Shown piece by piece: positions 1 to 9,957 of a stretch of 64,000 nucleotides of DNA (position 1 is its first letter; each line of letters starts with the position of its first letter). The stretch is from Glaciecola sp. (GTDB lineage: Bacteria; Pseudomonadota; Gammaproteobacteria; Enterobacterales; Alteromonadaceae). A model generated the notes under the pieces. That model saw only the letters and a list, made by a program, of their open reading frames with translations. It made no database searches and had not been told where the DNA came from. Where the stretch lies: assembly GCA_018623155.1 (NCBI GenBank), contig JAAZVZ010000001.1, positions 1-64,000 on the forward strand. Reading direction: 5' to 3'. Made by a program: the position numbers and the translations under genes.

Positions 1-455
<455 letters not shown>

Positions 456-478
456 TTAAATTTTCAAAACGTTGATGA

Positions 479-554
479 TGGTGCTGATAGGCAGATTTGA
501 ACTGCCGACCTCACCCTTACCAAGGGTGCGCTCTACCAACTGAGCTATATCAGC
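479..554 (-). tRNA. thrT: tRNA-Thr (anticodon GGT)
   Basis: The minus strand folds as a 76-nt cloverleaf with acceptor GCTGATA/TATCAGC, anticodon loop containing GGT and an encoded 3' CCA. It closely matches E. coli thrT and sits directly upstream of tuf, so it is probably processed from the tufB transcript. Confidence 0.97.
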
Positions 555-568
555 AACTTTCAGTCAAC

Positions 569-643
<75 letters not shown>

Positions 644-737
644 AACTACTTTTGTAAACCCATCATTCGAGTCTAAAAAACTTATGTAGCCTCGCTTTTT
701 TCTAGCGCCATCAAGTCTTCTCGAAAAAAGTCCGTGT

Positions 738-765
738 ATTATAGTGAGTGGTTATCTCGCGTCAA
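738..765 (-). promoter_or_regulatory. Sigma-70 promoter for glyT-thrT-tuf
   Basis: On the minus strand, TTGACG (760-765), a 16-bp spacer and a perfect TATAAT (738-743) lie about 95 nt upstream of glyT and just downstream of the terminator-like hairpin at 799-823. This would let glyT-thrT-tuf be transcribed independently of thrU-tyrU. It is inferred from sequence only. Confidence 0.75.
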
Positions 766-798
766 GTGATTTTGCTCGCGATTTGAAATACCAGACAC

Positions 799-823
799 AA
801 AAAAACCACCATGAGGTGGTTTT
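799..823 (-). terminator. Intrinsic terminator between tyrU and glyT
   Basis: AAAACCACC and GGTGGTTTT form a 9-bp stem with a 4-nt loop. On the minus strand it is followed by a run of T. It lies downstream of the tRNA-Tyr gene and upstream of the glyT promoter, so it probably ends, or attenuates, the thrU-tyrU transcript. Confidence 0.7.
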
Positions 824-855
824 AGAGAGATTTGAGCAATCACTCAAGTCAAAAT

Positions 856-940
856 TGGTGGAGGGGGCAGGATTCGAACCTGCGAAGGCTGAGCCGGCAG
901 ATTTACAGTCTGCTCCCGTTGACCGCTTGGGTACCCCTCC
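856..940 (-). tRNA. tyrU: tRNA-Tyr (anticodon GTA)
   Basis: An 85-nt class II tRNA with long variable arm, anticodon GTA, acceptor GGAGGGG/CCCCTCC and encoded CCA, on the minus strand. It lies 7 nt downstream of tRNA-Thr(TGT). Confidence 0.97.
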
Positions 941-947
941 GAGTTGA

Positions 948-1023
<76 letters not shown>

Positions 1024-1042
1024 ACGTCATCAAGAGGTGCGC

Positions 1043-1071
1043 ATATTAGAGTAAACCACTGTACTTGGCAA
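1043..1071 (-). promoter_or_regulatory. Candidate promoter for thrU-tyrU
   Basis: Minus strand TTGCCA (1066-1071), 17-bp spacer, TAATAT (1043-1048), ending about 20 nt before thrU. Match to sigma-70 consensus is moderate. It lies between coaX and the tRNA genes. Confidence 0.5.
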
Positions 1072-1108
1072 CACCTAAATGCAAAAAAATATCAAAAAAG
1101 TATGTTTT

Positions 1109-1846
1109 TTATGATTTGTGTACAAAACGCGTCCATAATCCTAATAAAACCACGTTTTGTAGGTGTTTTTTTGGTCGATGCTGTATGTTGGAGAGCTTAT
1201 CTCCATCACCGCCACTTACAACGAGTAAATAACGCTCAGAATATTGCGCTATTTGACTGCGAGCTAACTCAACTACACCCTGAAGTTGCGCTAAACAGCC
1301 ATTTCCAACACAAGCATCTGTATCTTGACCTAATCGAATGTCATTAGGCCAATCATCTGGTGCGAAAACTCTATCTGTGTTTTGCAATAAAATAGCTTGT
1401 AGTTGTTGTAGGCCTGGCGCAATAAAGCCACCTTGATGCTTCCCTCTCACCACTACATCGCACGTAATCGCAGTCCCAGCATCAACGACTAAATAACTAT
1501 CCCGTTTGCATTGTTTGGCAAGATACATACCTGCACACATGCCAAGCCACCTATCTACTCCCATATTTTCTATATTGGTATAGCTATTTTGTAATGTTTC
1601 CCCTGCAATGAGTGCATATTTTTCAGTCGTTGCAATGGTTACAGGGCATATCGATTCAATAGCCTGTGCATAGAATTTTGCAAGTTCAGTTTTTTTTACT
1701 GAAGAAATAAAAGCACTCTCTACATGAGAAACTTTACTCAGAAGTTCTTCTGGTGAATGAATGATACCCTCATCATCTGGTCCATATTCATCGGCAAGAC
1801 AATATTTTACTCTGGTATTACCTATATCAATCAACAGCACGGACAC
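1109..1846 (-). CDS. coaX: Type III pantothenate kinase
   Basis: 245 residues. CoaX phosphorylates pantothenate, the first step of coenzyme A synthesis, in the cytosol. The actin-like ASKHA fold motifs are visible: DIGNTRVK at residues 7-14, GVDRW at 96-100 and DAGTAITCD at 122-130, followed by GGFIAPG. The ATG overlaps the 3' end of birA by 20 bp, so the two are translationally linked. In E. coli the same slot holds the unrelated type I kinase coaA; here coaX occupies it. Length is normal for the family. Confidence 0.95.
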   Translation of the reverse strand: MSVLLIDIGNTRVKYCLADEYGPDDEGIIHSPEELLSKVSHVESAFISSVKKTELAKFYAQAIESICPVTIATTEKYALIAGETLQNSYTNIENMGVDRWLGMCAGMYLAKQCKRDSYLVVDAGTAITCDVVVRGKHQGGFIAPGLQQLQAILLQNTDRVFAPDDWPNDIRLGQDTDACVGNGCLAQLQGVVELARSQIAQYSERYLLVVSGGDGDKLSNIQHRPKKHLQNVVLLGLWTRFVHKS

Positions 1847-2798
1847 TGATCTCTCCCCCGTGATAAGCTTTGATTACACCATCGACTTGAACAAGTAACG
1901 CGCCTTGATCGTTAATCCCCATACAAATGCCCATAACCGATTCTTTGCCCAGTAATAATTTTACTGGCTTGTGATTAAAGGCATTTAAACGCTCCCAGCG
2001 CTCTTGGAAAGGGGAAAGTCCTTTATTGGCAAAGACCGTCAAATAATGATGTAACTTAGTCAGTAAATGAGCAACCAATTCATTGCGTTCAATCGGATTT
2101 TTAACATGATGCTGTGCGCTTGTATAGGTTTGACCTAGGTCCAGATTTTCAGCTAAATCTACATTTAATCCAACACCGATGATCGTATGCACCTCATCCG
2201 CCACGGTACCCTCTACTTCAACTAAAATACCCGCCACTTTTGCCATATTGATATACACATCATTTGGCCACTTGAGTCCTACATGCTGTATACCTAAATC
2301 ATCTAACACATCGGCTACGGCTATCCCTACTACCAAAGATAACCCTGCAATGGTTTGATAGCCGCCACTAAAACACCAATATAATGAGAGGTATATATTG
2401 CTGGCAAAAGGAGAATACCATTGCCGGCCATGCCTACCTCTACCAGAAGTTTGTGTTTCTGCGACACAAGCATTGCCTGTGTGTAAATGTACAATTCTAT
2501 CTTTTAGGTAAGTATTGGTTGAATCAACTACTGGTAAGACTGTGCAGTTAGCGCTTGTTTGACCCGATAGTTGGTGAAACATAACATCTATTTTTTTGCT
2601 ATCGAGCAGTGACAAAGGTTTCGCTACGCGATATCCCTTCCCTTTAACTGAATAAATATCAATTCCAATATCTTGCAAGGCATTAATATGTTTTCCTATT
2701 GCAGCTCGTGAAATAGCAAAATGTTCACCAAGTTCAGTTCCTGAATGGAACTCACCATCTGCTAGAATGTGCAGTAATTCATTGCGTAAGTAGTTCAT
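1827..2798 (-). CDS. birA: Bifunctional biotin-protein ligase / biotin operon repressor
   Basis: 323 residues. The N-terminal 65 residues are a winged helix (SRAAIGKHINALQ). The catalytic domain has the biotinyl-AMP loop GRGRHGRQW at 119-127 and KWPND near 176-180 with the biotin-contacting lysine. It attaches biotin to the acetyl-CoA carboxylase carrier protein and, with the N-terminal domain, can repress bio genes. It directly abuts murB upstream and overlaps coaX downstream, as in the common murB-birA-pantothenate kinase order. Confidence 0.96.
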   Translation of the reverse strand: MNYLRNELLHILADGEFHSGTELGEHFAISRAAIGKHINALQDIGIDIYSVKGKGYRVAKPLSLLDSKKIDVMFHQLSGQTSANCTVLPVVDSTNTYLKDRIVHLHTGNACVAETQTSGRGRHGRQWYSPFASNIYLSLYWCFSGGYQTIAGLSLVVGIAVADVLDDLGIQHVGLKWPNDVYINMAKVAGILVEVEGTVADEVHTIIGVGLNVDLAENLDLGQTYTSAQHHVKNPIERNELVAHLLTKLHHYLTVFANKGLSPFQERWERLNAFNHKPVKLLLGKESVMGICMGINDQGALLVQVDGVIKAYHGGEISVRAVD

Positions 2799-3791
2799 TT
2801 ATAATTCAACCAGTCCGTTACGCCCGAGTAATCGGACTTCGTTTTCTAAACAGATACCAAACTTGGACTGTACTGTTTCGCTGATCTTTCGAGCAAACGT
2901 CAACACATCACTACCCGAAGCATTCTTATAATTGGTCAAAACAAGTGCTTGTTTAGGATGGCATTGAACTCCACCAAGGCTTGTCCCTTTAAACCCACAT
3001 TGTTCAATTAACCAACCCGCGGCAAATTTGATTTGTCCGTCTTCTTGTGGATATGCTGGTGCGTCAGGGAAATGTTCTAATATATTAGTTGCTTTCTCTT
3101 TTGCAACGACTGGATTTTTGAAGAAGCTTCCCGCGTTGCCAATGAACTTAGGGTCAGGTAGTTTGCTGCGCCTAATCTCAACCACTTTAGCATACACATC
3201 TAACATATTTGGCTCACAAAGTGATGCGAGTTCACCATAATGAGTGACTAAGGAATAGTGCTTTGGCAGTCTAAAATTTACTTTTGTAATAAAGGCTCGT
3301 CCTTGCAATTTATGTTTAAAAATACTGTTGCGATAACCAAACAGGCATTCATTTCCAGCGATCGTAACAAACGCACCTTCTTCAATATCATAATATTCAA
3401 CAGAGTGTATAAAGGCACTCACCTCAACGCCATAAGCACCAATATTCTGGATCGGAGCAGCACCAACCGTACCTGGAATCAGGGCTAAATTCTCAAATCC
3501 CCCTATCGCTTTATCCATGCACCAAGTTACTAGGTCATGCCAGTTTTCACCAGATGCGACGGATAACCAGTAAGAATTTTTTGATTCTTCAAGTGTAATA
3601 CCTTTCATTTTGTTAAGCACCAACGTGCCAATATAATCTTCAACAATGACCGTGTTACTGCCCTCTCCTAACAAATAAAAGGGACCAGAGAGATTGGCCA
3701 ACTGAAACACGTCGTTTTGACACGACAAGCTTATGCATTGTTGTGCACAATGTTGAAGACCAAATGTATGAAGGGATTGAGCGTTGATCAC
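2799..3791 (-). CDS. murB: UDP-N-acetylenolpyruvoylglucosamine reductase
   Basis: 330 residues, a type I MurB. It reduces enolpyruvyl-UDP-GlcNAc to UDP-MurNAc with NADPH and FAD, the second committed step of peptidoglycan synthesis. GEGSN at 42-46 and IPGTVGAAPIQNIGAYG near 105-121 are FAD-binding segments. GNAGSFFKNP near 218-227 carries the catalytic serine, and the C-terminal LENEVRLLG holds the conserved glutamate. It is the first gene of the murB-birA-coaX run; birA starts immediately after its stop. Confidence 0.96.
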   Translation of the reverse strand: MINAQSLHTFGLQHCAQQCISLSCQNDVFQLANLSGPFYLLGEGSNTVIVEDYIGTLVLNKMKGITLEESKNSYWLSVASGENWHDLVTWCMDKAIGGFENLALIPGTVGAAPIQNIGAYGVEVSAFIHSVEYYDIEEGAFVTIAGNECLFGYRNSIFKHKLQGRAFITKVNFRLPKHYSLVTHYGELASLCEPNMLDVYAKVVEIRRSKLPDPKFIGNAGSFFKNPVVAKEKATNILEHFPDAPAYPQEDGQIKFAAGWLIEQCGFKGTSLGGVQCHPKQALVLTNYKNASGSDVLTFARKISETVQSKFGICLENEVRLLGRNGLVEL

Positions 3792-4032
3792 AAGACTAAT
3801 TTCTTTTTTTGGTTAGTATACCAACGCTCAGGTTCTTTTAACAAGGCAAAGCATCATCCATGCCACACAAGTCAATCTTTACTTAACAAGCATAATCAAC
3901 TCAATTGTCATCTCATTACTGTAAAATATTTGTTAAATTATTGAACTTATTGATTCTGTATTACTCAAAAGCATGTGTAAATCTTTTACAATGTTGTAAG
4001 CCATCGGATTGGCTCTATTTTAGGTGTGTTTT

Positions 4033-4821
4033 ATGTTTGAGATCAGAAGCCTTGTCTTAGTCACTTTTGTTGCTTTGTGTTTTTCCGGTTATTCCCTCGC
4101 AATGGAAGTGAGTGTAACATCCAATAACGACACTGATTGGGTCTTAGATAAAACGTTTTTAGAACGACAAGTCGCACAATCTATGTCTCCGGGACGTTCG
4201 GTTAGAACATTGATTGGTCATTACCCGGAAAGCCTAAAAAGTATCGTTTCTGTCGCCTTAGATACCTATCCAGATAATTACAAAGAAATCATTCATTCTG
4301 CCATTTCTGCACAACCCTATTCTGCTGAAGATATTGTCACCATTGCGGTTGAGAAAGGGATAACAGAATGCGAATCTATTGTAGAAACGGCCATTAAAGC
4401 TGAGCCTAGTTATGTTAGTTTTGTTACTCGGGCGGCAGCCAACGCTTCACCTAAAGATTTTAAAGACATATTGCGTGTAGCAGTTGTCACTGAGCCTGAA
4501 TCAGCAGACAAAATCATTCAAATTGTCGCCAAATCCTATCCAGCACGGATTGCAGAGATATTATCTAACACCCTACAATACGTACCCTACGTCGGTGAAT
4601 ATGTAGTCGATGCATTAATCGCTGTATTTCCTGACAAAGCAGAGGAAGTCGTAGAAGTTTCTGTCCGGGAAGTGAGAGCAGAAACAGAGCAGGTTGAAAA
4701 AGTCATTTCCGCTGCGTTGAATGCAGGTGTCGATAAGACCATTGTGTCGCAATCAGCATTAAAAGGTGGTGCCACACAAGATGAAGTAATGGCTGCGATC
4801 ACTCGAACCAACAGCAACTGA
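4033..4821 (+). CDS. Exported protein of ten 15-residue helical repeats, function unknown
   Basis: 262 residues from ATG 4033, chosen over GTG 4024 because TAGGTG at 4021-4026 is then well placed as ribosome binding site. Residues 1-23 form a signal peptide ending in SLA. Residues 65-214 contain ten tandem units of exactly 15 residues. Pro opens units at 65, 80, 95, 125, 140, 155, 170, 185 and 200; only the unit at 110 lacks it. Each unit has a pattern like P-x4-[EDK]-[IV]-[IV]-x-x-A-[LIV], suggesting stacked short amphipathic helices. I do not recognise the family. It is a lone plus-strand gene between two minus-strand blocks, followed by a bidirectional terminator. Confidence 0.85.
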   Translation: MFEIRSLVLVTFVALCFSGYSLAMEVSVTSNNDTDWVLDKTFLERQVAQSMSPGRSVRTLIGHYPESLKSIVSVALDTYPDNYKEIIHSAISAQPYSAEDIVTIAVEKGITECESIVETAIKAEPSYVSFVTRAAANASPKDFKDILRVAVVTEPESADKIIQIVAKSYPARIAEILSNTLQYVPYVGEYVVDALIAVFPDKAEEVVEVSVREVRAETEQVEKVISAALNAGVDKTIVSQSALKGGATQDEVMAAITRTNSN

Positions 4822-4852
4822 ATTACATCATTTAATACTGTTTAAGATAACA

Positions 4853-4885
4853 AAAAACCCGCTTTCTAACGATAAGCGGGTTTTT
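4853..4885. terminator. Bidirectional intrinsic terminator
   Basis: AAAAACCCGCTT and AAGCGGGTTTTT form a 12-bp stem around a 9-nt loop, with A and T tracts on both sides. It lies between the convergent repeat-protein gene (plus) and rplQ (minus) and can serve both. Confidence 0.9.
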
Positions 4886-4900
4886 AGTATTGAGTAATAT

Positions 4901-5302
4901 CTACTCTTCCGTTGATTCCACTACTTCTTCAGCAGCTTCTACAACTGGACGGTCTACTAATTCAACATAGGCCATAGGTGCTTTATCACCAGTGCGGAAA
5001 CCACACTTTAAAATACGTACATAGCCGCCTGGGCGAGCTTCGTAACGTGGACCTAATTCGTTAAATAATTTACCAACAACTTCTTTATCACCGGTGCGAG
5101 CCATCGCTAAACGACGGTTTGCAACACTGTCACGCTTAGCCATAGTGATTAATGGCTCGATGACACGGCGTAATTCTTTTGCTTTAGGTAAAGTCGTTTT
5201 AATCACTTCATGCTTAACCAATGAACCGGCCATGTTTTTAAACATTGCTTTACGGTGGCTGCTGTTGCGATTTAACTTACGACCACTTTTAAGATGGCGC
5301 AT
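4901..5302 (-). CDS. rplQ: 50S ribosomal protein L17
   Basis: 133 residues. The N-terminus [20 protein letters not shown] is characteristic of L17, a protein near the exit tunnel. The C-terminus carries an acidic tail of about 15 residues. It is the last gene of the alpha operon, 12 bp after rpoA, and is followed by the terminator at 4853-4885. Confidence 0.97.
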   Translation of the reverse strand: MRHLKSGRKLNRNSSHRKAMFKNMAGSLVKHEVIKTTLPKAKELRRVIEPLITMAKRDSVANRRLAMARTGDKEVVGKLFNELGPRYEARPGGYVRILKCGFRTGDKAPMAYVELVDRPVVEAAEEVVESTEE

Positions 5303-5314
5303 AGCTTTATCCTT

Positions 5315-6295
5315 CTATTCCGCGATGCTTTCTGGTGGCCAGTTCTCTAGGCGCATGCCTAAAGATAAACCACGTGAAGCAAGCACGTCTTTAATTTCTG
5401 TTAATGACTTTTTACCAAGGTTAGGAGTTTTTAATAACTCAACCTCAGTACGCTGTACAAGGTCACCAATGTACTGGACTGCTTCAGCTTTCAAACAGTT
5501 CGCTGAACGTACGGTCAATTCTAAATCATCCACAGGACGTAATAGAATCGGATCAAATTCAGGCTTCTCTTCTTTAGCTTCTGGCACTGATACATCACGT
5601 AAATCTACGAATGCATCAAGCTGTTCCGCTAAGATAGTAGCAGAGCGACGAATCGCTTCTTCTGGATCTAACGTACCGTCAGTTTCCATATCGATAATCA
5701 ATTTATCTAAATCAGTGCGTTGTTCAACACGTGCTGATTCAACTGAATATGCGATACGAGCAACTGGGCTGTATGAAGCATCAACCAGTAAACGACCAAT
5801 TGGACGATCATCATCTTCTGAAGAACGACGCACTGATGCAGGAACATAACCACGACCAAGTTCTACTTTGATGCGCATCGCAACTTCAGTATTACCGGTA
5901 ATCGTACAAATAACATGGTCTGGATTTGCGATTTCAACATCGCCATCATGCTGGATATCACCAGCTACAACTACACCTGGACCAGATTTTTGTAGGGTTA
6001 GTGTCGCTTCAGTTTTACCTTCAAGACGTACTGCTAAGCCTTTTAAGTTTAAAAGGATTTCGATGACGTCTTCTTGCACGCCCTCTTTTGAGCTGTATTC
6101 GTGTTCTACACCATCGATTTCAACTTCTGTTACCGCTACGCCAGGCATAGATGATAGAAGAATACGACGAAGAGCATTACCTAAAGTGTGACCGAAGCCA
6201 CGCTCTAAAGGTTCTAATACAACTTTTGCGCGTGTTGGTGAAACGTTTTCAATCTCAACCAATCTTGGTTTTAGGAATTCAGTTACAGATCCCAC
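5315..6295 (-). CDS. rpoA: DNA-directed RNA polymerase alpha subunit
   Basis: 326 residues. The N-terminal domain (to about 235) directs polymerase assembly; the C-terminal domain contains [13 protein letters not shown], which includes the DNA- and activator-contacting arginine. The start is GTG at 6295, giving [10 protein letters not shown], with GAGG 7 nt upstream. An ATG 3 nt upstream is in another frame. E. coli rpoA uses ATG, so the GTG start is unusual but the only good in-frame choice. It sits between rpsD and rplQ. Confidence 0.96.
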   Translation of the reverse strand: MGSVTEFLKPRLVEIENVSPTRAKVVLEPLERGFGHTLGNALRRILLSSMPGVAVTEVEIDGVEHEYSSKEGVQEDVIEILLNLKGLAVRLEGKTEATLTLQKSGPGVVVAGDIQHDGDVEIANPDHVICTITGNTEVAMRIKVELGRGYVPASVRRSSEDDDRPIGRLLVDASYSPVARIAYSVESARVEQRTDLDKLIIDMETDGTLDPEEAIRRSATILAEQLDAFVDLRDVSVPEAKEEKPEFDPILLRPVDDLELTVRSANCLKAEAVQYIGDLVQRTEVELLKTPNLGKKSLTEIKDVLASRGLSLGMRLENWPPESIAE

Positions 6296-6316
6296 AATGC
6301 ATCCTCTTTAGTTAAC

Positions 6317-6937
6317 TTACTTAGAGTAAAGTTCGACGATCAACTGTTCGTTAATTTCTGCAGATAAATCTTCACGCTCAGGTAAACGCTTAAACGTACC
6401 TTCGAGTTTAGAACCATCTACTTCGATCCACGTTGGCTTCTCACGCTGTTCAGATAACTCAACAGCTGCTGTGATACGAGCTTGTTTCTTCGCTTTTTCA
6501 CGAACAGATACAACTGTCTCTGCAGAAACCTGGAATGAAGGAATATTAACCACTTGTCCGTTGACACAAATCGCTTTGTGGCTAACAAGTTGACGTGCTT
6601 CTGCGCGTGTACTTGCATAACCCATGCGATAAACGACGTTATCAAGGCGTTGTTCTAACAATTGTAGAAGGTTTTCACCTGTATTGCCTTTTAAACGAGC
6701 CGCTTCTTTGTAGTAGTTACGGAATTGCTTCTCTAGTACACCGTACATACGACGTACTTTCTGTTTTTCACGTAATTGTAAGCCGTAATCAGATAAACGA
6801 CCGCGACGAGCACCATGCTGGCCAGGCGCGTTTTCTAATTTACACTTAGTATCAATTGCACGAACGCCACTTTTAAGGAATAAGTCTGTTCCTTCGCGAC
6901 GACTTAGTTTGAGTTTTGGACCCAAATATCTTGCCAT
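6317..6937 (-). CDS. rpsD: 30S ribosomal protein S4
   Basis: 206 residues, the usual length. S4 is a primary 16S rRNA binder and, in E. coli, the translational repressor of the alpha operon. [19 protein letters not shown] at the start and the S4 RNA-binding domain (about 95-160, with [10 protein letters not shown]) are clear. It lies 24 bp after rpsK and 21 bp before rpoA. Confidence 0.97.
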   Translation of the reverse strand: MARYLGPKLKLSRREGTDLFLKSGVRAIDTKCKLENAPGQHGARRGRLSDYGLQLREKQKVRRMYGVLEKQFRNYYKEAARLKGNTGENLLQLLEQRLDNVVYRMGYASTRAEARQLVSHKAICVNGQVVNIPSFQVSAETVVSVREKAKKQARITAAVELSEQREKPTWIEVDGSKLEGTFKRLPEREDLSAEINEQLIVELYSK

Positions 6938-6961
6938 GATCTTTCTCCAACTGTCCGTCGA

Positions 6962-7351
6962 TTAAACGCGACGTTTTTTCGGTGGACGACAACCGTTGTG
7001 AGGTATAGGCGTCACATCGGTAATGTTAGTGATCTTGTAACCTGTTGCGTTCAAAGCGCGGATCGCAGACTCACGGCCTGGACCTGGACCTTTAACAAAC
7101 ACTTCAAGGTTCTTAAGACCATATTCTTGTGCTGCTTCACCAGCGCGTTCCGCCGCAACCTGAGCTGCGAATGGCGTAGATTTACGTGAACCACGGAAAC
7201 CTGAACCACCAGAAGTCGCCCACGCTAAGGCATTGCCTTGACGGTCGGTGATAGTCACAATCGTGTTGTTGAAAGAAGCATGGATATGAGCCATACCATC
7301 AGCAACTTGACGTTTTGCGCGTTTACGCGCACGAGTAGGTGCTTTTGCCAT
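6962..7351 (-). CDS. rpsK: 30S ribosomal protein S11
   Basis: 129 residues. S11 lines the platform of the small subunit. Basic N-terminus, then [19 protein letters not shown] and the C-terminal [16 protein letters not shown] typical of the family. Alpha operon position, 15 bp after rpsM. Confidence 0.97.
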   Translation of the reverse strand: MAKAPTRARKRAKRQVADGMAHIHASFNNTIVTITDRQGNALAWATSGGSGFRGSRKSTPFAAQVAAERAGEAAQEYGLKNLEVFVKGPGPGRESAIRALNATGYKITNITDVTPIPHNGCRPPKKRRV

Positions 7352-7366
7352 TACTATATCCCCCGC

Positions 7367-7723
7367 TTACTTCTTAATTGGCTTACGAGGACCTTTACGG
7401 GTACGCGCATTAGTTTTAGTGCGCTGACCACGTAGAGGTAAGCTACGACGGTGGCGAATACCACGGAAGCAACCTAGGTCCATCAAACGTTTGATGCTCA
7501 TTGATACTTCACGACGTAAGTCACCTTCAACAGTAAACTTAGCTACTTCGTCACGAAGTTTATCAATAGTTGTTTCGTCAAGATCTTTGATCTTGGTTTC
7601 TTCTGCAACACCAGCAGATGCACAAATGCTTTTAGCACGTGTAGCACCAATACCGAAAATCGCTTGTAGTGCGATTACAGTGTGCTTGTGTTCAGGAATG
7701 TTAATGCCGGCTATACGGGCCAT
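7367..7723 (-). CDS. rpsM: 30S ribosomal protein S13
   Basis: 118 residues from ATG 7723, preceded by GGAG. The reading frame is open upstream to 7792, but the family begins at [11 protein letters not shown]13 sits in the head of the small subunit and contacts the P-site t[19 protein letters not shown] and the basic tail are conserved. It is the first gene of the alpha operon. Confidence 0.97.
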   Translation of the reverse strand: MARIAGINIPEHKHTVIALQAIFGIGATRAKSICASAGVAEETKIKDLDETTIDKLRDEVAKFTVEGDLRREVSMSIKRLMDLGCFRGIRHRRSLPLRGQRTKTNARTRKGPRKPIKK

Positions 7724-7771
7724 TAACAGCACTCCTCTAGTTTTGGGTTGACTAATCGTAAAAAGCCCGTA

Positions 7772-7800
7772 AGGATACTTACTTGTCAACAATTTTGCAA
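7772..7800 (-). promoter_or_regulatory. Candidate promoter of the alpha operon
   Basis: Minus strand TTGCAA (7795-7800), 17-bp spacer, TATCCT (7772-7777), downstream of the terminator-like hairpin at 7812-7838 and about 50 nt upstream of rpsM. Moderate consensus match, supported by the hairpin that would otherwise stop spc transcripts here. Confidence 0.45.
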
Positions 7801-7811
7801 ATAAAAGAATA

Positions 7812-7838
7812 AAACACCTAACCTTTGGCTAGGTGTTT
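7812..7838 (-). terminator. Terminator-like hairpin between spc and alpha operons
   Basis: AAACACCTA and TAGGTGTTT form a 9-bp stem with a 9-nt loop. On the minus strand the stem is followed by a T-rich tract (TATTCTTTTATTT). It lies 18 nt after rpmJ, so it probably ends or weakens spc transcripts before rpsM. Confidence 0.65.
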
Positions 7839-7855
7839 ATTATTCTCAACAATGA

Positions 7856-7969
7856 TTAACCTTGCCTTTGCTTATGCTTAGGCTCAATGCAAATCACTCG
7901 AACAACGCCGTTGCGCTTAATGATTTTGCAGTTACGGCAAATCTTTTTCACGGATGCACGAACTTTCAT
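7856..7969 (-). CDS. rpmJ: 50S ribosomal protein L36
   Basis: 37 residues read directly from the minus strand, from ATG 7969 with GGAG upstream. The sequence starts [14 protein letters not shown]. Cys11, Cys14, Cys27 and His32 form the zinc site of the C+ type L36. It is the last gene of the spc operon, after secY. Confidence 0.95.
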   Translation of the reverse strand: MKVRASVKKICRNCKIIKRNGVVRVICIEPKHKQRQG

Positions 7970-8006
7970 TTCATCACTCCGAATGGCAAACTTATCGGAT
8001 ACAGCC

Positions 8007-9326
8007 TTAGCGGCCGTATCCTTTAAGATTCGCTTTTTTCAGCACTGACTCATATTGACTTGACATCAAATGAGTCTGTACTTGTGCCATGAAATCCATA
8101 ATTACGACCACGATGATCAATAATGATGTGCCGCCAAAGTAGAATGGAACATTCCACGTTAACAACATGAATTCAGGCACTAAACAAACAAAGGTAATAT
8201 AAATCGCACCAGCTAGTGTTAAGCGAGTCATTACTTTGTCAAGGTAACGTGAAGTTTGTTCACCAGGACGAATCCCAGGGACAAACGCACCAGATTTTTT
8301 TAAGTTGTCAGCTGTTTCACGCGGGTTGAAAGTCAACGCCGTGTAGAAGAAACAGAAGAAAACAATTGCTGCTGCATACAAACCCACATATAACGGTTGA
8401 CCTGGCGACAACATTAACGCCACGTCTTGCAACCATGAGGTTGCTTCATTCTGTCCAAACCAACCGGCAATGGTGCCAGGGAAAAGAATGATACTTGAAG
8501 CGAAAATAGGAGGAATAACACCCGCCATATTCACTTTTAATGGTAAGTGTGAACTCTGTGCTTGGTACATCTTACGACCTTGTTGGCGCTTGGCGTAGTT
8601 CACAACGATACGACGCTGTGCACGTTCGACAAACACCACTAAGTAAGTAAGGCCCATCACAATCGCGGCAATCAAGAGTAAGAAAATCAGATTAATCTCA
8701 CCTTGACGTGCCTGTTCTGCAGTCTGACCGATAGCCGTCGGTAAGCCTGCCACAATACCTGCAAATATCAGAATGGAGATACCGTTACCAATACCTCGTT
8801 CCGTAATTTGTTCACCTAGCCACATTAGGAACATCGTTCCGGTGACTAAACTAACTACTGCTGTAAAATAGAATCCGAAGCCAGGATTAATCACTAGACC
8901 ACTGATCAAATTAGGTAAACCCGTCGCTACACCAATTGATTGGAATATTGCCAACATTAACGTCAAATAACGTGTGTACTGGCTAATTTTACGACGACCT
9001 TGCTCACCTTCTTTCTTCAGCTCCATCAACGGTGGGTGCACCGCTGATAACAACTGAACAATAATCGATGCAGTGATGTAGGGCATAATCCCAAGCGCTA
9101 ATACCGACGCTCGCTCTAATGCACCACCTGAGAACATGTTAAACATTTCTACAATGGTGCCTTTTTGTTGTTCAAATAATTGAGACAACACAGCTGCGTC
9201 AATACCAGGAATTGGCACGTATGAACCTAAGCGGAATACGATTATCGCACCGAGTACGAAAAACAATCTGCTACGTAGTTCACTTAAGCCGTTCTGCGCG
9301 CCTGAAGTCATACCTGGTTTCGCCAT
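8007..9326 (-). CDS. secY: Preprotein translocase subunit SecY
   Basis: 439 residues with about ten transmembrane helices. SecY is the channel of the Sec translocon in the inner membrane. [10 protein letters not shown] and the cytoplasmic loop with [12 protein letters not shown] are recognisable. Only 4 bp separate it from rplO, and rpmJ follows, the usual spc order. Confidence 0.97.
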   Translation of the reverse strand: MAKPGMTSGAQNGLSELRSRLFFVLGAIIVFRLGSYVPIPGIDAAVLSQLFEQQKGTIVEMFNMFSGGALERASVLALGIMPYITASIIVQLLSAVHPPLMELKKEGEQGRRKISQYTRYLTLMLAIFQSIGVATGLPNLISGLVINPGFGFYFTAVVSLVTGTMFLMWLGEQITERGIGNGISILIFAGIVAGLPTAIGQTAEQARQGEINLIFLLLIAAIVMGLTYLVVFVERAQRRIVVNYAKRQQGRKMYQAQSSHLPLKVNMAGVIPPIFASSIILFPGTIAGWFGQNEATSWLQDVALMLSPGQPLYVGLYAAAIVFFCFFYTALTFNPRETADNLKKSGAFVPGIRPGEQTSRYLDKVMTRLTLAGAIYITFVCLVPEFMLLTWNVPFYFGGTSLLIIVVVIMDFMAQVQTHLMSSQYESVLKKANLKGYGR

Positions 9327-9330
9327 CGGA

Positions 9331-9765
9331 TTAGTCCTCTACTTTACCGCCAGCCGCTTGAATTGCTTCGAGCGCGCCTTTAGTTACCTTCAAACCACTT
9401 ACAGTAAGCGCACGATTTACTTCACCGCTTAAGATGACTTTAACGAATTGAATTTCTTTCTTCACTAAGTTTGCATCTTTAAGAGCTTGTAACGTGACTG
9501 TATCGCCTTCTACTTTGCTGATTTCAGTCAAAGTAACTTGGTCAGTAACAAAACCTACTCGAGATTTGAAACCGAACTTAGGTAGACGGCGTTGAATTGG
9601 CATTTGACCGCCTTCAAAACCAGGCTTAACAGAACCACCTGAGCGGCTCTTTTGACCTTTGTGACCACGGCCACCTGTTTTACCTAAGCCAGAGCCGATA
9701 CCACGACCCACACGCTTACCAGAATTTTTAGCTCCTGGTGCAGGAGCAAGAGTATTTAAACGCAT
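9331..9765 (-). CDS. rplO: 50S ribosomal protein L15
   Basis: 144 residues. The glycine/arginine-rich N-terminus ([19 protein letters not shown]) threads into 23S rRNA, with the globular part after residue 60. It lies between rpmD and secY. Confidence 0.97.
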   Translation of the reverse strand: MRLNTLAPAPGAKNSGKRVGRGIGSGLGKTGGRGHKGQKSRSGGSVKPGFEGGQMPIQRRLPKFGFKSRVGFVTDQVTLTEISKVEGDTVTLQALKDANLVKKEIQFVKVILSGEVNRALTVSGLKVTKGALEAIQAAGGKVED

Positions 9766-9768
9766 CTT

Positions 9769-9951
9769 TTACTCCTCCACTATCTCAACCATGTATTGAA
9801 CACGGTTGATCATGCCACGAACTGCTGGAGTATCTTCAAGTTCACGAACTTGGTTGATCTTACGTAAACCCAAACCTACTAGTGTAGCTTTGTGCTTTGG
9901 TAGACGACCAATCGCACTTTTAGTCATTTTAACTTTTAGTGTTTTAGCCAT
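9769..9951 (-). CDS. rpmD: 50S ribosomal protein L30
   Basis: 60 residues from ATG 9951, chosen over the TTG at 9957 because the family starts [27 protein letters not shown] is the conserved core. The likely ribosome binding site (GGGG) overlaps the end of rpsE. Confidence 0.96.
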   Translation of the reverse strand: MAKTLKVKMTKSAIGRLPKHKATLVGLGLRKINQVRELEDTPAVRGMINRVQYMVEIVEE

Positions 9952-9957
9952 GATCAA

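Noticed and set aside
5094..5849. 251-codon plus-strand open frame over rplQ and rpoA
   Set aside because: It is wholly antisense to two certain genes and has low-complexity Ser/Arg-rich sequence typical of a shadow frame.
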